Shown piece after piece: positions 63,196-64,000 of a stretch of DNA of 64,000 nt. The notes below the pieces were generated by a model. That model saw nothing but the letters and a program-made list of their open reading frames with translations. It did no database searches and had not been told where the DNA came from. Position 1 is the first letter of the stretch; every line of letters begins with the position of its first letter. This DNA comes from Azoarcus sp. (lineage in GTDB: Bacteria > Pseudomonadota > Gammaproteobacteria > Burkholderiales > Rhodocyclaceae). The DNA lies in NCBI GenBank assembly GCA_031285965.1, contig JAITVD010000052.1:26410-90409 (forward strand), written 5' to 3'. A program made the translations under genes and the position numbers.

Positions 63196-63230
63196 TTGTT
63201 GTCTCCTCCATCCCCGTCATTATGGTTGTC

Positions 63231-63280
63231 ATTGTAGATACGCCTGCCTTGGGAAATACCCGAGTTAAACGCTCAACAAC
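63231..63280 (-). promoter_or_regulatory. Probable iscR promoter with type 1 IscR site
   Basis: On the minus strand TACAAT (63231-63236) is a good -10. Just upstream, 63256-63280 aligns without gaps to the 25-base type 1 IscR consensus with 19 of 25 positions, including the whole TCGGGTAT right half. This predicts autoregulation as in E. coli. Confidence 0.6.
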
Positions 63281-63339
63281 TCGACTTTAACAATTTCCGC
63301 CTAAATTAGTCAACTACTTGCTTAAACTGAAACTACTAC

Positions 63340-63369
63340 TTGCCATCGTCCGGCAGGTTCCTATATAGT
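63340..63369 (+). promoter_or_regulatory. Promoter of the initiator tRNA gene
   Basis: TTGCCA (-35, 63340-63345) and TATAGT (-10, 63364-63369) separated by 18 bases, 13 bp before the tRNA 5' end. Confidence 0.65.
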
Positions 63370-63382
63370 GCGACCCTTCCAA

Positions 63383-63784
<402 letters not shown>

Positions 63785-63897
63785 CCGCGCGCGATATTTA
63801 GGGGATATAGCGGGACAAGGCGGGACGGAACGGGACGGGCTTTGCAAACAGATTGCGGGGGGCGCAAACAAAGCGCACCGACAGGATCAGCCGGTCT

Positions 63898-63999
63898 GCC
63901 CTCTGATTTCGTGCTCGATGATATGTCCAGCACCGTCCTCTCGTCGGCGCGGGAGAGGCCGAGGAACGGCTTGGCCGGGATCGTCGCTTTGTGGCCGCG
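63898..63999 (-). pseudogene. C-terminal piece of a phage virion morphogenesis (tail completion) protein
   Basis: The frame reading in from the right edge gives HKATIPAKPFLGLSRADER, which closely resembles the IPARPFLGLS tail of Mu gpG/P2 gpS-like virion morphogenesis proteins. After about 34 residues the similarity stops and the frame runs on into the low-complexity CGGGAC-repeat DNA. Most of the gene would lie beyond the window, so whether it is intact cannot be told. Confidence 0.5.
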
Positions 64000-64000
64000 C

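Overview
The window is a GC-rich chromosomal segment (locally AT-rich in a few places) of a betaproteobacterium. The evidence is a pheA-hisC-tyrA aromatic amino acid block, a complete iscRSUA-hscBA-fdx-iscX cluster, a short GshA-GshB pair, a BPSS1780-type membrane protein, RpoH with a CIRCE operator, and tight overlapping operons. A Rhodocyclales/Nitrosomonadales-like affiliation is only inference. No plasmid functions, complete IS elements or CRISPR arrays are visible.

Layout. 1-7.6 kb: housekeeping genes (truncated CDF metal exporter, rlmD, GDT1-type transporter, sirtuin, coiled-coil secreted protein, pyrE, exonuclease III, aroG, serB). 7.7-19.3 kb: a two-gene multidomain lipid synthase operon read on the minus strand. 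The first protein is KS-AT-DH-PPTase, the second ER-KS-AT-ACP-KR. Together they hold one full set of fatty-acid-type domains with a single carrier protein, as in ArsD/ArsA of Azotobacter phenolic-lipid synthesis, but no type III polyketide synthase lies beside them. 19.3-27.7 kb: a minus-strand block with ygiQ, ispF, ispD, apbE, gshB, gshA, a Gx transporter, a NusG-II protein and rapZ. 27.9-38.4 kb: a plus-strand six-gene envelope operon corresponding to E. coli yfaA-T-S-Q-P (P. aeruginosa mag) around a bacterial alpha-2-macroglobulin that carries a thioester motif, plus a second yfaP copy. 38.4-44.3 kb: an orphan BrnA-like antitoxin, pepD and mfd. 44.3-51.4 kb: an AT-rich MFS exporter, tyrA, two duplicated TPR lipoproteins flanking an App1-type phosphatase, hisC and pheA. 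51.4-55.6 kb: glyA, nrdR, ribD, a small unreported ORF and a BPSS1780 membrane protein. 55.7-63.2 kb: gluQ, rpoH and the isc operon. 63.3-64 kb: an initiator tRNA whose 3' end overlaps the remnant of a serine-recombinase gene, followed by a phage structural fragment, so the right edge enters an integrated element.

The points most worth a second look are: the lipid synthase operon without a type III PKS, with altered metal-ligand positions in its PPTase domain and a composition mosaic; the macroglobulin locus with CxEQ; the TPR-lipoprotein duplication inside the aromatic operon; a repeat-derived insertion in Mfd; the perfect CIRCE in front of rpoH; and a 55-codon ORF with a strong ribosome binding site.
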